Assembly: GCF_008064665.1 (NCBI RefSeq)
Contig: NZ_VRZA01000003.1
Coordinates: 310,001 to 374,000 of the forward strand
Length of the DNA stretch: 64,000 nucleotides
Origin: Parahaliea maris
GTDB taxonomy: Bacteria; Pseudomonadota; Gammaproteobacteria; Pseudomonadales; Halieaceae
Direction: 5' to 3'
Positions 35,099-44,480 of this stretch are shown one piece after another. Position numbers and translations under genes: made by a program. Position 1 is the stretch's first letter. Each line of letters begins with the position of its first letter. The notes beneath the pieces were generated by a model that searched no databases, was not told the origin of the DNA, and worked only from the letters and a program-made list of their open reading frames with translations.

Positions 35099-37366
35099 AT
35101 GCTCGAGACCCTTCGCCAGATCGTCCAGGAGGTCAACGCCGCCGAGGGTTTGAATGAAGCCCTGGACATTATTGTGCGCCGGGTACGGGATGCGATGGGC
35201 ACGGAGGTGTGCAGTGTCTACATGCGGGACCCCGCCTCCGACCGTTACATCTTTCGCGCGACCGAGGGCCTGAACAAGGATGAGGTGGGTCATGCCAGCC
35301 TTGCTCCCGGTGAGGGCCTGGTGGGGCTGGTGGCTGCCCGGGAGGAGCCGGTCAACCTGGAAGACGCGGAAACGCACCCGAGTTTCCAGTTTCTGCAGGG
35401 TATCGGTGAAGAGGCCTTTCACGCCTTTCTCGGTGTGCCGATCATTCATCAGCGCGATGTCCTTGGCGTCCTGGTAGTACAGCAGGCCCAGCGCCGCCGC
35501 TTTGACGAGGACGATGAAGCTTTCCTGGTGACCATGTCGGCCCAGCTGGCGGGGGTGATTGCCCATGCCCAGGTCACCGGCGCGGTGCAGGAGGAGCTGC
35601 TCGACGCCGCGACGCCCGCCAAGATCAGTGGCATTGCCGGGGCGCCCGGTATCGCTATCGGGACCGTGGCGGTGGTCTCGCCGGGTGCCGACCTCTACGC
35701 CGTACCGCGGCGCATGGTGGAAAACCGCCGTGCCGAACTGCGCGCGTTCCGCGAGGCCCTGTCGGCCGTGCAGACCGATATTCGATCGGTATCGGAAAAT
35801 CTGCGCGGCGAGATGAGCCCGGAAGATCACGCCCTGTTCGATGTCTACCTCGGCATCCTCGACGATTCCGCCATTGGCGGCGAGGTGGCCGCCATGATCA
35901 AGGCCGGACACTGGGCACAGGGTGCCCTGAGCCACGTGATGATCCAGCATATTCGCCACTTCGAGCGCATGGAGCACAGCTACCTGCGGGAGCGGGCGGT
36001 GGACGTCAAGGACCTCGGCACGCGGGTGCTGGCCTATTTGCAGGCACACGAAACCCGCAGTGAACAGAGTTACCCGGACCAGTGCGTGCTGGTCGGCGAG
36101 GAACTGACCGCGTCGGCCCTGGGCGAGATACCCCGGGACAAGCTGGTCGGCCTCATTTCCGTGCGCGGCTCTGGCAATTCCCACGTCGCCATCCTCGCCC
36201 GGGCCATGGGCATTCCCACGGTGATGGGGGCGGTCGACCTGCCCTACGCGCGGCTCCAGGACCGCGAGGTCATCGTCGACGGGTACCGGGGCGCGGTGCA
36301 CCTCAATCCGCCGCCAGAGGTGCGCCAGCGCTTCCAGAACCTGGTGGACGAGGACCGGGCGATCACCAAGGACCTCGAGTCCCTGCGTGACCTGCCCTGC
36401 GAAACGCTCGACGGCCACCGCCTGCCACTTTGGGTCAATACCGGCCTGATGGTGGACGTCAGCCGTTCGCTGGAGCAGGGGGCGGAAGGGGTCGGCCTGT
36501 ACCGCACCGAGGTGCCCTTCCTCCTGCGTGACCGTTTCCCCAGTGAGGAAGAGCAGCGCCAGATTTACCGCGAACAGCTGGAGGCCTTCGCCCCGCGGCC
36601 GGTGACCATGCGCACCCTGGATATCGGCGGTGACAAGGCCCTGCCCTATTTTCCCATTGAGGAGGACAATCCCTTCCTCGGTTGGCGCGGTATCCGGGTA
36701 ACGCTGGATCACCCCGAAATCTTCCTGGCCCAGGTCAGGGCGATGCTCAAGGCCAACGAGGGGCTGGGCAACCTGCGCATCATGCTGCCCATGGTCAGTA
36801 ACCTGGCGGAGCTGGAAGAGGGCCTCAGCCTGATCGGCCGCAGTCACCAGGAACTACAGCAGGAGGGCTTCAGGGGCAGTCTGCCGCCCATCGGGGTGAT
36901 GGTGGAGGTGCCCTCGGCGGTCTACCAGGCCCGCGCCCTGGCGCGGCGGGTGGACTTTCTCTCGGTCGGCAGCAACGACCTCACCCAGTACCTGCTCGCG
37001 GTGGACCGCAACAATGCGCGGGTGGCGGAGCTCTACCACTCTTTCCACCCGGCAGTACTGCAGGCGCTGCAGGCGGTGGCGGAAGCGGGGCGGCTGGAGG
37101 GGCGGCCAGTGGGCATCTGCGGCGAATTGGCCGGCGACCCCATGGGGGCAGTGCTGATGCTCGCCATGGGCTACACCATGCTGTCGATGAATGCCACCAG
37201 CCTGCCGCGGGTGAAGCAGGCGCTGCGCAAACTGGCGTACACCGAGGCCTGCGACGTACTGGCCGAGGTAATGGGCATGGAAGACACCGACCTGGTGGTG
37301 GAGCGGCTGGAGCGCCTGATGCGCGAACACGGCCTGCACCAGGTGGGCCGCAGTTCGGTGAGCTGA
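35099..37366 (+). CDS. ptsP: Phosphoenolpyruvate-protein phosphotransferase PtsP (EI-Ntr)
   Basis: First enzyme of the nitrogen phosphotransferase relay; autophosphorylates from PEP and passes phosphate to NPr. The ATG at 35099 (MLETLRQIVQEVNAAEG) gives 755 residues; the open frame upstream overlaps rppH and is not used. N-terminal GAF domain (about 1-160), a PEP-utiliser N-domain, the active His (about 362) in GSGNSHVAILARAMGIP, and the C-terminal PEP-binding barrel with GICGELAGDP (Cys about 675). No ptsN or ptsO is in the window. Confidence 0.95.
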   Translation: MLETLRQIVQEVNAAEGLNEALDIIVRRVRDAMGTEVCSVYMRDPASDRYIFRATEGLNKDEVGHASLAPGEGLVGLVAAREEPVNLEDAETHPSFQFLQGIGEEAFHAFLGVPIIHQRDVLGVLVVQQAQRRRFDEDDEAFLVTMSAQLAGVIAHAQVTGAVQEELLDAATPAKISGIAGAPGIAIGTVAVVSPGADLYAVPRRMVENRRAELRAFREALSAVQTDIRSVSENLRGEMSPEDHALFDVYLGILDDSAIGGEVAAMIKAGHWAQGALSHVMIQHIRHFERMEHSYLRERAVDVKDLGTRVLAYLQAHETRSEQSYPDQCVLVGEELTASALGEIPRDKLVGLISVRGSGNSHVAILARAMGIPTVMGAVDLPYARLQDREVIVDGYRGAVHLNPPPEVRQRFQNLVDEDRAITKDLESLRDLPCETLDGHRLPLWVNTGLMVDVSRSLEQGAEGVGLYRTEVPFLLRDRFPSEEEQRQIYREQLEAFAPRPVTMRTLDIGGDKALPYFPIEEDNPFLGWRGIRVTLDHPEIFLAQVRAMLKANEGLGNLRIMLPMVSNLAELEEGLSLIGRSHQELQQEGFRGSLPPIGVMVEVPSAVYQARALARRVDFLSVGSNDLTQYLLAVDRNNARVAELYHSFHPAVLQALQAVAEAGRLEGRPVGICGELAGDPMGAVLMLAMGYTMLSMNATSLPRVKQALRKLAYTEACDVLAEVMGMEDTDLVVERLERLMREHGLHQVGRSSVS

Positions 37367-38143
37367 TCAGTCCGCGGGCGACTCCAGCCCGAACTCCTCC
37401 CGACGCACCTCCAGTTCACGGCCCCCGGCGTCGTAGCTGTGTTCCTGCCAGCTTACCCGGTCGTCTTCAGACCAGGTCAGTGTCGTGCTGGAGCGGGTAC
37501 CGTACTCCGGTGTGCGGATGAACTGGGCGGACAACTGGCGATCCATGGCCTCCCGCAGCTCCAGGGGGTGAAGGTCCTCCGGCTCAGCGAGGCTCCGGTC
37601 CTGTACTGTGTCGAGCAATGCCTCGTGACTGATCTCTTGCTCGAGTACTTTTTCCAGGCGGGCTTTGCCGAGCAGCGCCTTGGGCCAGGGCGTGTCGAGG
37701 CTGGCGTTGCTCAGGCCGTAGATGCCGGGTTCCAGTGGGCGTCGGCCCCGGTCGCCGGCGTTGCTCCAGTACCACAGGCCGCTCCGGTCCCCGAACAGCA
37801 GGTTGAATCCGGCGTACTGGTCGGCGGCAGCCAGCCGCGATTCCAGCCAGGGGGCGGGCGCCTCACGGCCTTCCAGCCAGGCGATGGGCAGTTCGCCCCG
37901 GGAGCGCGGCGCCGCGGCGCTGCGCGATGGATCGCGAAAGTTGGTGATGGCAGCGAAGCGTCCCTGGCGGGTTATGCCCATCCAGGTGCCGCCGGCCTGC
38001 AGGTCCCGCCCCGCCAGCAGCTGAGGCAGCTCGGGCCAGAACTGTGTCGCCGCGGTGGGGCGCCGGTGGAATTCGTCCCGATTGGCGGCCATCAGCAGCG
38101 GGAATTCGGGATGGACGCGGTAAGCGAAGATGATCAGGCACAT
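37367..38143 (-). CDS. NRDE/TANGO2-like family protein
   Basis: 258 residues with the diagnostic N-terminus MCLIIFAYR and the NRDE motif (LMAANRDEFHRRPT), followed by GGTWMGITRQGRFAAITNFRD. The family (formerly DUF833) includes eukaryotic TANGO2; heme trafficking has been proposed for some members, but bacterial function is unknown. It ends directly against the ptsP stop (convergent, no gap) and is divergent from lgt. Confidence 0.9.
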   Translation of the reverse strand: MCLIIFAYRVHPEFPLLMAANRDEFHRRPTAATQFWPELPQLLAGRDLQAGGTWMGITRQGRFAAITNFRDPSRSAAAPRSRGELPIAWLEGREAPAPWLESRLAAADQYAGFNLLFGDRSGLWYWSNAGDRGRRPLEPGIYGLSNASLDTPWPKALLGKARLEKVLEQEISHEALLDTVQDRSLAEPEDLHPLELREAMDRQLSAQFIRTPEYGTRSSTTLTWSEDDRVSWQEHSYDAGGRELEVRREEFGLESPAD

Positions 38144-38310
38144 CCGGCCATGCTATGTATCCGGCGCATAAATAGCTATCCCCTTGGCCGGGTTGCCGCC
38201 CTGCCTGTGCGTTTGTGTATCGCCCCGCGCTGGCCGATAATGGCCGCCGTGTTTCCCGGGCAGCCCGCATTGATCTGCCCCTTGCATCCATCTGCCTGAC
38301 TGCGAGCGCC

Positions 38311-39123
38311 ATGCTGCCCTATCCCCAGATCGACCCCGTCGCCTTTGCAATCGGGCCTGCCAAGGTTCACTGGTATGGCCTCGCCTACCTCACAGGCCTC
38401 GCCTTCGCCTGGTGGTTGGCGGTGCGCCGCAGTGCACGGCCCGACAGTCCGGTGGCCCGGGAGCAGGTGGATGATCTGATTTTCTACGGCGCCCTGGGGG
38501 TCGTGCTGGGCGGGCGACTGGGCTACGCCCTGTTCTACGGTGGTGAGCAGCTGGCCGCGGACCCCAGCTGGCTGCTGCGGGTCTGGCAGGGCGGCATGTC
38601 CTTCCACGGTGGCTTCCTCGGGGTGCTGCTGGCGATGTTTCTCTATGCCCGTCGGCAGCGGATTCGGTTTGGCTCGCTGATGGATTTTGTGGCTCCGCTG
38701 GTGCCCGTGGGGCTTGGTCTCGGCCGCCTGGGCAACTTTATCGGCCAGGAGCTGTGGGGCAGGGCCAGTGATGTCCCCTGGGCCATGGTGTTTCCCCGCG
38801 ACCCCCTGCAGTTGGCGCGCCACCCCTCCCAGCTGTACCAGTTCGCCCTGGAGGGCGTGGTCCTGTTCGTCATCATGATGATTTACTCGTCGAAGCCGCG
38901 CCCGGCCTGGGCGGTGTCCGGGGTCTTTTCGCTGGCCTATGGTTGCCTGCGCTTCTTTGTTGAATTTTTCCGCGAGCCCGATGCCCATCTCGGCTTCCAG
39001 GCTCTCGGCTGGGTCACCCGCGGGCAGATCCTCTGTCTGCCGATGATTGCCCTCGGGCTGTTCCTGCTGTGGTATGCCCACCGGCAGGGCACTGCCCCAC
39101 ACGCCAAGGACGCCCATTCATGA
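38311..39123 (+). CDS. lgt: Prolipoprotein diacylglyceryl transferase
   Basis: Inner-membrane enzyme that attaches diacylglycerol to the lipobox cysteine. The ATG at 38311 ([23 protein letters not shown]) gives 270 residues; the longer frame from 38215 is unsupported. Several membrane helices, the essential [12 protein letters not shown] region (His in FHGG) and the Lgt signature [16 protein letters not shown] are visible. The 3' end overlaps thyA by 4 bp (ATGA). The lipoproteins seen in this window (PilP and the 53-54 kb set) are its likely substrates. Confidence 0.96.
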   Translation: MLPYPQIDPVAFAIGPAKVHWYGLAYLTGLAFAWWLAVRRSARPDSPVAREQVDDLIFYGALGVVLGGRLGYALFYGGEQLAADPSWLLRVWQGGMSFHGGFLGVLLAMFLYARRQRIRFGSLMDFVAPLVPVGLGLGRLGNFIGQELWGRASDVPWAMVFPRDPLQLARHPSQLYQFALEGVVLFVIMMIYSSKPRPAWAVSGVFSLAYGCLRFFVEFFREPDAHLGFQALGWVTRGQILCLPMIALGLFLLWYAHRQGTAPHAKDAHS

Positions 39124-39953
39124 AACAGTATCTGGACCTGCTGCAGGACATACTCGACAACGGGCATCGCAAAGATGACCGCACCGGAACCGGTACCCTG
39201 TCGGTGTTCGGGCGCCAGTTTCGTCACAACCTGGCGGATGGCTTCCCCCTGCTCACCACCAAGAAACTGCACTTCAGGAGTATTGCCAACGAGCTGATCT
39301 GGTTCCTCAGTGGCGACACCAATACCCGCTGGCTGAAGGAGAACGGGGTCAGTATCTGGGATGAGTGGGCCACCGAGTCCGGCGACCTGGGGCCGCTCTA
39401 CGGCGCCCAGTGGACGGCCTGGCCCACCCGTGACGGCGGTGCCATCAACCAGATTGACTACGTGGTGGACTGTCTGCGTAACAAGCCTGACAGCCGCCGC
39501 ATCCTGTTCCACGGCTGGAACGTGGAATACCTGCCGGACGAATCCATGAGCCCCCAGGACAATGTCCGCGCAGGCCGCATGGCACTACCTCCCTGTCATC
39601 TGCTGTACCAGTTCTACGTGGCGGGCGGCAGGTTGTCGGCCCAGCTTTACATCCGCTCCTCGGATTCCTTCCTGGGCCTGCCCTACAACACTGCCAGCCT
39701 GGCGCTGCTGGTGCACATGCTGGCCCAGCAATGCGCGCTGGAGCCGGGGGAGATCATCATTACCACCGGTGACTCCCACATCTACAGCAATCATATCGAC
39801 CAGGTTCGCGAGCAGTTGGGGCGGGAGCCTCACCCACTGCCGCGGCTGGAATTGATGCGACGTCCCGAGAGTATCTACGACTACCGCTTCGAAGACTTCG
39901 CCATCCACGATTACCAGCCCCATGCCCATATCGCGGCGCCGGTAGCCGTGTGA
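39120..39953 (+). CDS. thyA: Thymidylate synthase
   Basis: Methylates dUMP to dTMP using methylene-THF, yielding dihydrofolate. It has 277 residues with the catalytic Cys159 in [13 protein letters not shown] and the dUMP-binding [14 protein letters not shown]. The start overlaps lgt by 4 bp and the end overlaps folA (GTGA), so three genes are translationally coupled and the dihydrofolate product is recycled by the next gene. Confidence 0.97.
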   Translation: MKQYLDLLQDILDNGHRKDDRTGTGTLSVFGRQFRHNLADGFPLLTTKKLHFRSIANELIWFLSGDTNTRWLKENGVSIWDEWATESGDLGPLYGAQWTAWPTRDGGAINQIDYVVDCLRNKPDSRRILFHGWNVEYLPDESMSPQDNVRAGRMALPPCHLLYQFYVAGGRLSAQLYIRSSDSFLGLPYNTASLALLVHMLAQQCALEPGEIIITTGDSHIYSNHIDQVREQLGREPHPLPRLELMRRPESIYDYRFEDFAIHDYQPHAHIAAPVAV

Positions 39954-40477
39954 ACCAGGTCGCTGTCGGGGTCATCGTGGCGGTGGCCAGCAACGGGGTA
40001 CTGGGGCGTGACAACGAACTCCCCTGGCACCTGCCGAAAGACCTGGCCTATTTCAAGCGCACCACGCTTGGCAAGCCAATCGTGATGGGCCGCAAGACCT
40101 TCGAATCCATCGGCCGGCCCCTGCCCGGTCGTTTCAATATCGTGGTCAGCCGCAACCCCGACTTTGCCGCCGCAGGTACTGCGGTGGTCGACTCGCTGGA
40201 GGCTGGCCTGAGCCTGGCCCGCGAGCGCGCGGCCGAGGACGGCGTCGGTGAGGTGATGGTAATCGGTGGAGCCCAGCTCTACGCCGAGGCCCTGCCGCAG
40301 GCTGACCGCCTCTATGTTACCGAAGTGCACGCCGAGGTAGAGGGCGATGCCTGCCTGCCACCGGTAGACTGGTCGGCCTGGCGGGAACTGTCGCGAGACC
40401 ACCATAATGCCTGTGACTCCAACCCTTTTGACTACAGTTTCGTGGTATTTGAGCGCGAACAGCCTACTAGTCGTTAG
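39950..40477 (+). CDS. folA: Dihydrofolate reductase
   Basis: Reduces dihydrofolate to tetrahydrofolate with NADPH; the trimethoprim target family. It has 175 residues from a GTG at 39950 overlapping the thyA stop. Motifs: [40 protein letters not shown] and [15 protein letters not shown]. Last gene of lgt-thyA-folA. Confidence 0.97.
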   Translation: MNQVAVGVIVAVASNGVLGRDNELPWHLPKDLAYFKRTTLGKPIVMGRKTFESIGRPLPGRFNIVVSRNPDFAAAGTAVVDSLEAGLSLARERAAEDGVGEVMVIGGAQLYAEALPQADRLYVTEVHAEVEGDACLPPVDWSAWRELSRDHHNACDSNPFDYSFVVFEREQPTSR

Positions 40478-40519
40478 TTGGAGGTGCCATCTCTGGTGAT
40501 AAGTGTTACTTTGGCTGCA

Positions 40520-40540
40520 GTGACAAATTATTTTTGTAAC
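40520..40540. promoter_or_regulatory. Candidate operator upstream of the TonB operon
   Basis: A 21-bp inverted repeat of the form GTnACAAA-N5-TTTGTnAC (sequence GTGACAAA...TTTGTAAC) in the 243-bp folA-DUF3450 gap, about 180 bp before the first gene. It does not match the Fur consensus. The factor is unknown; it could also be fortuitous in this AT-rich stretch. Confidence 0.4.
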
Positions 40541-40720
40541 GTAACTACACAAAGTTGTCTGGCACCACAAGCGCTTTTCTGCTTTCGTTGAAAAAGGAGG
40601 GGTGTTGGGTTTAAATTCTGCACCTCGGTTTACCGACTCTCACTTTTCCACTATATAGAAGTACCGAGTCACCATTTCACTCAGCTCTGATTCACTCTGT
40701 TGGAAGGAAGCACAACTCCC

Positions 40721-41506
40721 ATGACTATGCATCGATTCAAGAATGTATTGATCGCTGCCATGGTTTCTACAGGGGCCGTTCTCGGTTCTGTAGCAGCCGT
40801 GCAAGCCAATACACTGGACTCCATTCTCGAGGTGGGCGAAGCCAAGAACGATGCTGCGCGTAAGTCGCAGCAGAAGATCGACCGCCTCGCCGATGAAACT
40901 CGCGACCTGCTGAACGACTACAAAACGGTCAACAAGCAGATCGACGGCCTGAAGGTCTACAACGCCCGTCTGCAGAAGCAGATCGACAACCAGGTCGCCC
41001 GCATCGGTGATATCGATGAGTCTATCGCCCAGGTTACCGTCATTCAGCGCCAGATGACCCCGCTGGTCATCCGCATGATCGACGGCCTGGAAAAGTTCGT
41101 TGAGCTGGACGTGCCCTTCCACATGGAAGAGCGCAGCCAGCGCATTGCTTTCCTCCGCGCCAACCTCGACCGTTCCGATGTCAGCGTGGCTGAGAAATTC
41201 CGTCAGGTACTCGAGGCTTACAAAATCGAAGCCGAGTACGGCCGTAAACTCGACGCCTACAAAGGCAGTGTTGAGATCGACGGCGTAGAGCGTGACGTGA
41301 ACTTCTTCCGCGTGGGCCGTATCGCCCTGCTCTACCAGACTACCGATACCGAAGTTTCCGGTGCCTGGGATCAGGCCAGCCGTTCCTGGGTTTCCCTGGA
41401 CAGCGGCGAGTACCGCAACGCCATCATGAAAGGCCTGCGCATTGCCCGTAAAGAAGCATCGATCGACCTGATGAACCTGCCCGTTGAAGCGCCGGAGGCC
41501 CAGTAA
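40721..41506 (+). CDS. DUF3450 family periplasmic protein of the TonB operon
   Basis: 261 residues from the ATG at 40721 (MTMHRFKNVLIAAMVSTGAV), preceded by GGAAGGAAG. A signal peptide is predicted to end near VQANT, then a long coiled coil (about 35-100, KSQQKIDRLADETRDLLNDY) and a C-terminal beta-rich part (GAWDQASRSWVSLDSGEYRNA). This matches DUF3450 proteins encoded first in TtpC-ExbB-ExbD-TonB operons of marine gammaproteobacteria. They are thought to help TonB2-type energy transduction, but the mechanism is unknown. The stop overlaps the next start by one base. Confidence 0.88.
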   Translation: MTMHRFKNVLIAAMVSTGAVLGSVAAVQANTLDSILEVGEAKNDAARKSQQKIDRLADETRDLLNDYKTVNKQIDGLKVYNARLQKQIDNQVARIGDIDESIAQVTVIQRQMTPLVIRMIDGLEKFVELDVPFHMEERSQRIAFLRANLDRSDVSVAEKFRQVLEAYKIEAEYGRKLDAYKGSVEIDGVERDVNFFRVGRIALLYQTTDTEVSGAWDQASRSWVSLDSGEYRNAIMKGLRIARKEASIDLMNLPVEAPEAQ

Positions 41507-42900
41507 TGAAATTCAAGTTTGTAAAGGCCGCCGCCGTAGCATTGAGCGGAGCGCTGACCCTGTCCGCCGGCTCCGCCCTGGCGCAGGAAGCCCAGTCTCT
41601 GGACCAGTTGCTGGACTTCGTCAAGAAAGGCCAGGTAACCGAGGCCAAGGAAAACAGTGCCCGCGAGCAGCGTTTCGCCCAGGCCAAAGCCGAGCAGGCC
41701 AACATGCTCAAGCAGGCCGAGAACGAGCGCACCCGCCAGGAGCAGCTGTCCTCTGACCTGGAAGCCAAGTTCGAAGAAAACGAACTGCTGGTACAGGACA
41801 AGCAGCAGGTCCTGAAAGAGCGTCTCGGTACCCTCGCCGAGCTGTTCGGTCACCTGACTTCTACCGCTGGAGACCTGTCCTCCAACCTGAACAACTCGCT
41901 GACCAGCGCCCAGTACCCGAACCGTGAAGAGTTCCTGGACTCCCTGATCAAGAAGATGAGCGACAGCGACAAGCTGCCGAGCATCGAAGAGATCGAGCGC
42001 GTGTGGTACGAGCTGCAGCGTGAAATGATCGAATCCGGCAAGGTTGTCACCTTCAGCACCGAAGTGGCCAAGCCCAACGGTGACAAGGTCGAGCAGCAGG
42101 TTACCCGTATTGGTCTGTTCAACGTGGTTTCCGAAGAAGGTAAGTACCTGCAGTACGTACCGGCCAAGGGTTCTCTGGAAGAACTGTCCCGTCAGCCGGG
42201 TGGTCCTTACCAGGGTTGGGCCAAAGAGCTGGTGGCTTCCACCGGTGGCGAAGGCTTCCACAAGTTTGGTGTTGACCCGACCGGCCCGACTGGCGGCTCC
42301 TTCCTGGCGGCTCTGATTAACAGCCCCAACCTGGAAGAGCGCTGGCACCAGGGCGGCTATGTTGGCTACGCGATCACCGCGGTGGGTGTCTTCGGCTTCC
42401 TGCTGGCCATCTGGCGCCTGATTGTCCTGACCGGCGTGAGCGCGAAAGTTAGCAGCCAGCTCAAATCCGACAAGGCCAACACCAACAACCCGCTGGGCCG
42501 CGTACTGAAAGTACACGAAGAGAACCCCAGCATGGACACCGAAACCCTGGAGCTGAAGCTCGACGAGCAGATCCTCAAGGAAACTCCGAAACTGGAAAGT
42601 GGTCTTACCCTGTTGAAGATCATCTCCGCGGTAGCCCCGCTGATGGGTCTGCTGGGTACGGTGACCGGTATGATCATTACCTTCCAGGCCATCACCATCT
42701 TCGGTGCGGGCGATCCCAAGGCCATGGCTGGCGGTATTTCCGGCGCTCTGGTAACCACCGTACTGGGTCTGTTGGTTGCGATCCCGACCGTGCTGCTGCA
42801 CACCATCGTGAATGGCCGCGCCCAGCGCATCATCCACGTGCTGAACGAGCAGAGCACCGGCATCATCGCGGAGCACACCGAGGGCAGCCGAGGTAACTGA
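41506..42900 (+). CDS. TtpC-like MotA/TolQ/ExbB family proton channel protein
   Basis: 464 residues. A cleavable-looking signal (AVALSGALTLSAGSALAQ) precedes a coiled-coil-rich periplasmic region (about 27-280) and a C-terminal three-helix MotA/TolQ/ExbB domain (YAITAVGVFGFLLAIWRLI, then APLMGLLGTVTGMIITFQAI and ALVTTVLGLLVAIPTVLLH). The architecture is that of Vibrio TtpC, required in addition to ExbB2-ExbD2-TonB2. Codon use is strongly biased to CGT, GGT, AAC and GAA, suggesting high expression. ExbB follows after 1 bp. Confidence 0.92.
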   Translation: MKFKFVKAAAVALSGALTLSAGSALAQEAQSLDQLLDFVKKGQVTEAKENSAREQRFAQAKAEQANMLKQAENERTRQEQLSSDLEAKFEENELLVQDKQQVLKERLGTLAELFGHLTSTAGDLSSNLNNSLTSAQYPNREEFLDSLIKKMSDSDKLPSIEEIERVWYELQREMIESGKVVTFSTEVAKPNGDKVEQQVTRIGLFNVVSEEGKYLQYVPAKGSLEELSRQPGGPYQGWAKELVASTGGEGFHKFGVDPTGPTGGSFLAALINSPNLEERWHQGGYVGYAITAVGVFGFLLAIWRLIVLTGVSAKVSSQLKSDKANTNNPLGRVLKVHEENPSMDTETLELKLDEQILKETPKLESGLTLLKIISAVAPLMGLLGTVTGMIITFQAITIFGAGDPKAMAGGISGALVTTVLGLLVAIPTVLLHTIVNGRAQRIIHVLNEQSTGIIAEHTEGSRGN

Positions 42901-42901
42901 T

Positions 42902-43429
42902 ATGGTCTGGTTCGATAGTGCTTACGAGGCCGTTGCCCGCTTCATGGATATGGGCGGCAACGTACTCTGGCTGATCGCCATCCTGCTATTCGTGATGTGG
43001 GCGCTGATTTTCGAACGAGTCTGGTACTTTAAAGCCGGGTGGAAGAAAGACGTGGCGAAAGCCATTTCCGCCTGGGAGGCGCGCCCGGAACGTAAGTCCT
43101 GGGCCGCTCACCGGATTCGCGAAAAGCTCATTTCCGAAGCGCAGATGCAAATCAACCAGTATCTGCCTGTTATCAAAACCATGGTGGCCCTGTGCCCCCT
43201 GCTCGGGTTGTTGGGAACAGTGACCGGGATGATCGAGGTATTCAACATTATGGCGGTTACCGGTGGTGGTGACGCCAAGTCCATGGCCGGCGGTGTATCG
43301 CGGGCCACTATCCCCACCATGGCGGGCATGGTTGCCGCCCTGTCGGGGGTATTTGCCAATACCTACGTCACCCGTGTTGCCCAGCGTGAAAACGCGTTCC
43401 TGGAAGACAACCTGACCACCGATCACTGA
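42902..43429 (+). CDS. exbB: ExbB-type proton channel subunit
   Basis: 175 residues with three membrane helices: GNVLWLIAILLFVMWALIF near the N-terminus, then PLLGLLGTVTGMIEVFNIMA and TIPTMAGMVAALSGVFANTY. It forms the pentameric inner-membrane proton channel with ExbD that energises TonB. The short cytoplasmic loop is typical of ExbB2 rather than the longer canonical ExbB. Confidence 0.93.
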   Translation: MVWFDSAYEAVARFMDMGGNVLWLIAILLFVMWALIFERVWYFKAGWKKDVAKAISAWEARPERKSWAAHRIREKLISEAQMQINQYLPVIKTMVALCPLLGLLGTVTGMIEVFNIMAVTGGGDAKSMAGGVSRATIPTMAGMVAALSGVFANTYVTRVAQRENAFLEDNLTTDH

Positions 43430-43442
43430 GAGAGCAAAGCCA

Positions 43443-43847
43443 ATGCGCAGGAACAATCAAGCAGCTGCGGAAGACGAAGCCCAGATCGACTTGACGCCCA
43501 TGCTGGACGTCGTGTTCATCATGTTGATCTTCTTCATCGTCACCGCTTCCTTCATCAAGGAAGCCGGTGTCGAGGTCAACCGCCCCGAGGCCTCCACGGC
43601 CCAGCCCAAGGAGAACGTGAACATCCTGGTGGCCATTACCGCTACCAATGAAATCTGGATGGATCAGCGTCGTATCGATGTCCGTGCCGTACGGGCGAAC
43701 ATCGAGCGTCTCCACGCCGAGAACCCCAAGGGCGCCGTCGTCATTCAGGCCGACAATGAATCCAACACCAAGACAGTGACCGGAGTTCTGGATGCCGCGC
43801 GTGAAGCCGGTGTGTATGACGTGTCTCTGGCCACAGAAGACAAGTAG
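43443..43847 (+). CDS. exbD: ExbD-type biopolymer transport protein
   Basis: 134 residues: short cytoplasmic N-terminus, one membrane helix containing the proton-carrying Asp (LTPMLDVVFIMLIFFIVTASF), and a periplasmic domain. Partner of ExbB in converting proton flow to TonB motion. It lies 13 bp after exbB, and tonB follows 9 bp later. Confidence 0.95.
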   Translation: MRRNNQAAAEDEAQIDLTPMLDVVFIMLIFFIVTASFIKEAGVEVNRPEASTAQPKENVNILVAITATNEIWMDQRRIDVRAVRANIERLHAENPKGAVVIQADNESNTKTVTGVLDAAREAGVYDVSLATEDK

Positions 43848-43856
43848 TAATTCATT

Positions 43857-44465
43857 ATGAGTCGAAATCTAGTCAGACTGATTTTTGGGGCGCTACTCGC
43901 AATCCCCGTCGCTGGCGGTCTCTTCTTCATTATGCAGTACCTGATCGCTTCCGCCGATCCGGAAATCGACGATACCAAGCAGCGCAAGCTGGCTGATATC
44001 CACATGCCCGAACGCGAGATCGAAACTCAGCGTACTGAGAAGAAGCCCGACAAGGTAGAGGATCCCGAGGAGCCGCCGCCGGATCTGGATACACCCGACA
44101 TGGACATGGACATGGACACGGACGTGGTTAACACCGCCCCGGCCCAGGAAGTGGCCATCGAAATCAGCTCCAGCGGGATGGCGGCAACTGACGGTGAGTA
44201 CCTGCCCATCGTGAAGGTCGCCCCGATTTACCCCCGTCGTGCGCAGACCCGCGGTATCACCGGTTACTGCATCGTGGAATACACGGTGACCAAGTCCGGT
44301 TCCATCCGCGACCCGCGCCCGGTGGACTGCCAGCCCTCAGGGGTTTTCGAACGCGCGTCGGTCAAGGCCGCCGAGAAGTTCAAGTACAAGCCCCGCGTGG
44401 TGGATGGCGAAGCTATCGAAGTGGCGGGTGTACAGAACAAGTTCACCTACGAGCTGGAACAGTAG
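43857..44465 (+). CDS. tonB: TonB energy transducer
   Basis: Spans the periplasm to energise TonB-dependent outer-membrane receptors. It has 202 residues: one N-terminal membrane helix (LIFGALLAIPVAGGLFFIM), a short charged linker, and a C-terminal TonB domain (KVAPIYPRRAQTRGITGYCIVEYTV). The linker is acidic (DTPDMDMDMDTDVV) and has only a few prolines (EEPPPD) instead of the long Pro-Lys/Pro-Glu repeats of canonical TonB. No receptor gene is adjacent, so the substrate is unknown. Confidence 0.94.
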   Translation: MSRNLVRLIFGALLAIPVAGGLFFIMQYLIASADPEIDDTKQRKLADIHMPEREIETQRTEKKPDKVEDPEEPPPDLDTPDMDMDMDTDVVNTAPAQEVAIEISSSGMAATDGEYLPIVKVAPIYPRRAQTRGITGYCIVEYTVTKSGSIRDPRPVDCQPSGVFERASVKAAEKFKYKPRVVDGEAIEVAGVQNKFTYELEQ

Positions 44466-44480
44466 AACGGTTGAAGCGTT

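Noticed and set aside
35090-36847. Long minus-strand open frame (585 codons) opposite ptsP
   Set aside because: A shadow of GC-rich codon bias; composition is His/Gln/Val-rich without any domain, and the plus strand is clearly ptsP.
40478-40720. Fur box upstream of the TonB operon
   Set aside because: The AT-rich stretch does not contain a recognisable GATAAT-type 19-bp Fur site; only a different dyad was seen.
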